Shown here: positions 63,333 to 64,000 of the stretch, in pieces
How the letters are laid out: every line of letters starts with the position of its first letter
How positions within the stretch are numbered: the first letter of the stretch is position 1
Assembly: GCF_027925525.1 (NCBI RefSeq)
Contig: NZ_BSDJ01000002.1
Span: 310,001 to 374,000 of the forward strand
Source: Paenibacillus tyrphae
Lineage (GTDB): Bacteria > Bacillota > Bacilli > Paenibacillales > NBRC-103111
DNA: 64,000 bases
Direction of reading: 5' to 3'
Translations under genes and position numbers: made by a program
Notes under the pieces: model-generated
What the model was told of the DNA's origin: nothing
The model's input: the letters and a program-made list of their open reading frames with translations, nothing else
The model's database searches: none

Positions 63333-63349
63333 TTGAATTGTCAATTCAA
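63333..63349. promoter_or_regulatory. Perfect palindrome before the MFS gene
   Basis: TTGAATTG-T-CAATTCAA is a 17-base perfect palindrome ending 20 bases before ATG 63370, within the 122-base divergent LysR/MFS region. It is a candidate binding site for the LysR protein, though the position so near the start would favour repression. Confidence 0.4.
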
Positions 63350-63369
63350 CGGATGGAGGCGCCATAAGA

Positions 63370-64000
63370 TGAACTATCTCGAACTCGGAAGCCCGGCGCA
63401 TCGGAAGGCTTCGGTCAGCATGCTGCTGGGGAGCATCGTCACGTTTGCCATATTATACAGTCCGCAGCCGCTCATCCGTTTATTTTCGCAGCAGTATCAA
63501 GTTTCGCCGGCCACCGCCAGCGCTTCGATCTCGTTAACGACCATCGCCTTGGGGATGAGCTTGCTGTTTTTCACGGTCGTCTCCAATATCTGGGGTCGAA
63601 AAGGAATCATGAGCCTCTCGCTGCTGCTCACTTCGATATTCGCCATCGCTTCGGCCTTTATTCATGATTTTCAGGCTTTCCTCGTGTTCCGGTTTCTGGA
63701 GGGCATCAGCATCGCAGGCTTTCCGTCGATCGCCATGACTTATTTGAATGAGGAATTTTCTCCCCGGGCTATCGGGAGAGTAATCGGGGTCTATGTGGCG
63801 GGAACGGCCATAGGCGGTTTCATAGGCCGGATTATCATCGGAGGATTGACCGATCTCTTCAATTGGCAGTTCGCCATGCTCATGATGGGAATCGTCAGCT
63901 TGCTGCTCAGTTTGTGGTTCTGGTTCTATCTCCCGGCCTCCGGCAACTTTACCCCGAGCAAAACGTCCGTGCGGCAATGGCTTGCCGGGATGCGGGCCAG
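63370..64000 (+). CDS. MFS transporter, YnfM/arabinose-efflux-like, truncated by window edge
   Basis: The first 210 residues of a major facilitator: soluble start, helix 1 (MLLGSIVTFAILYSPQPLI), then further helices with the A-motif-like VVSNIWGRKGIM and VFRFLEGISIAGFPSIAMTYLNEEF, which is characteristic of YnfM-type efflux proteins. The C-terminal half lies beyond the window. SD GGAGG stands nine bases before ATG 63370. The LysR gene is divergent. Confidence 0.9.

Overview
The window looks like a chromosomal segment from a Paenibacillus-type member of the Bacillota. I base this on AGGAGG-like ribosome binding sites, a GH87 alpha-1,3-glucanase with several carbohydrate-binding modules, a YesM/YesN-type sensor/regulator pair next to a sugar ABC transporter, BlaI/BlaR1-type regulators, and an iturin-type lipopeptide synthetase. 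This is inferred from gene content; there is no rRNA or other taxonomic marker.

Region 1 (1-14.8 kb, all minus strand) is a compact, almost gapless operon running leftwards out of the window. In transcription order it encodes EtfB, an EtfA fused to a two-cluster ferredoxin, a free-standing carrier protein, an AMP-forming ligase, a PP-loop ATPase of the sugar-amidotransferase type, a long radical-SAM 2,3-aminomutase homologue, an AsnB-type amidotransferase, an acyl-CoA-dehydrogenase-like flavoprotein and two paralogous one-module NRPS proteins (the second cut by the window edge). A near-perfect Crp/Fnr-type box lies upstream. I read this as an undescribed biosynthetic cluster in which an acyl or aminoacyl group (possibly a beta-amino acid) is loaded on a dedicated carrier, oxidised by an Etf-coupled dehydrogenase, amidated and condensed. 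The enzyme set and operator suggest expression under low oxygen.

Region 2 (14.9-39.4 kb) is mixed housekeeping and accessory sequence: an HxlR/DoxX divergent pair flanked by two related hairpins; an alpha-glucan degradation and uptake locus (GH87 enzyme, binding protein, two permeases, response regulator, sensor kinase); a BlaI/BlaR1-like regulatory operon with a non-beta-lactam sensor domain; an IS91-type transposase remnant; an MFS exporter; a DUF606-Crp-DUF606 operon; a tandem-HTH MerR regulator; a cytochrome P450 pseudogene beside a TetR gene; a phosphotransferase; and DinB and GNAT genes.

Region 3 (39.4-62.3 kb, minus strand) is a two-gene iturin-like operon behind a consensus sigma-A promoter: a discrete malonyl-transferase and a single synthetase of about 7,127 residues. 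Its domain order is FAAL-ACP-KS-ACP-AMT-C-(A remnant)-PCP-C-A-PCP-C-A-PCP-C-A-PCP-E-C*-PCP-TE. Two of the five peptide modules lack a working adenylation domain, by two different kinds of loss, and the last condensation domain has lost its catalytic second histidine. A LysR regulator and a divergent, truncated YnfM-like MFS gene end the window. No tRNA, rRNA or CRISPR array was seen.
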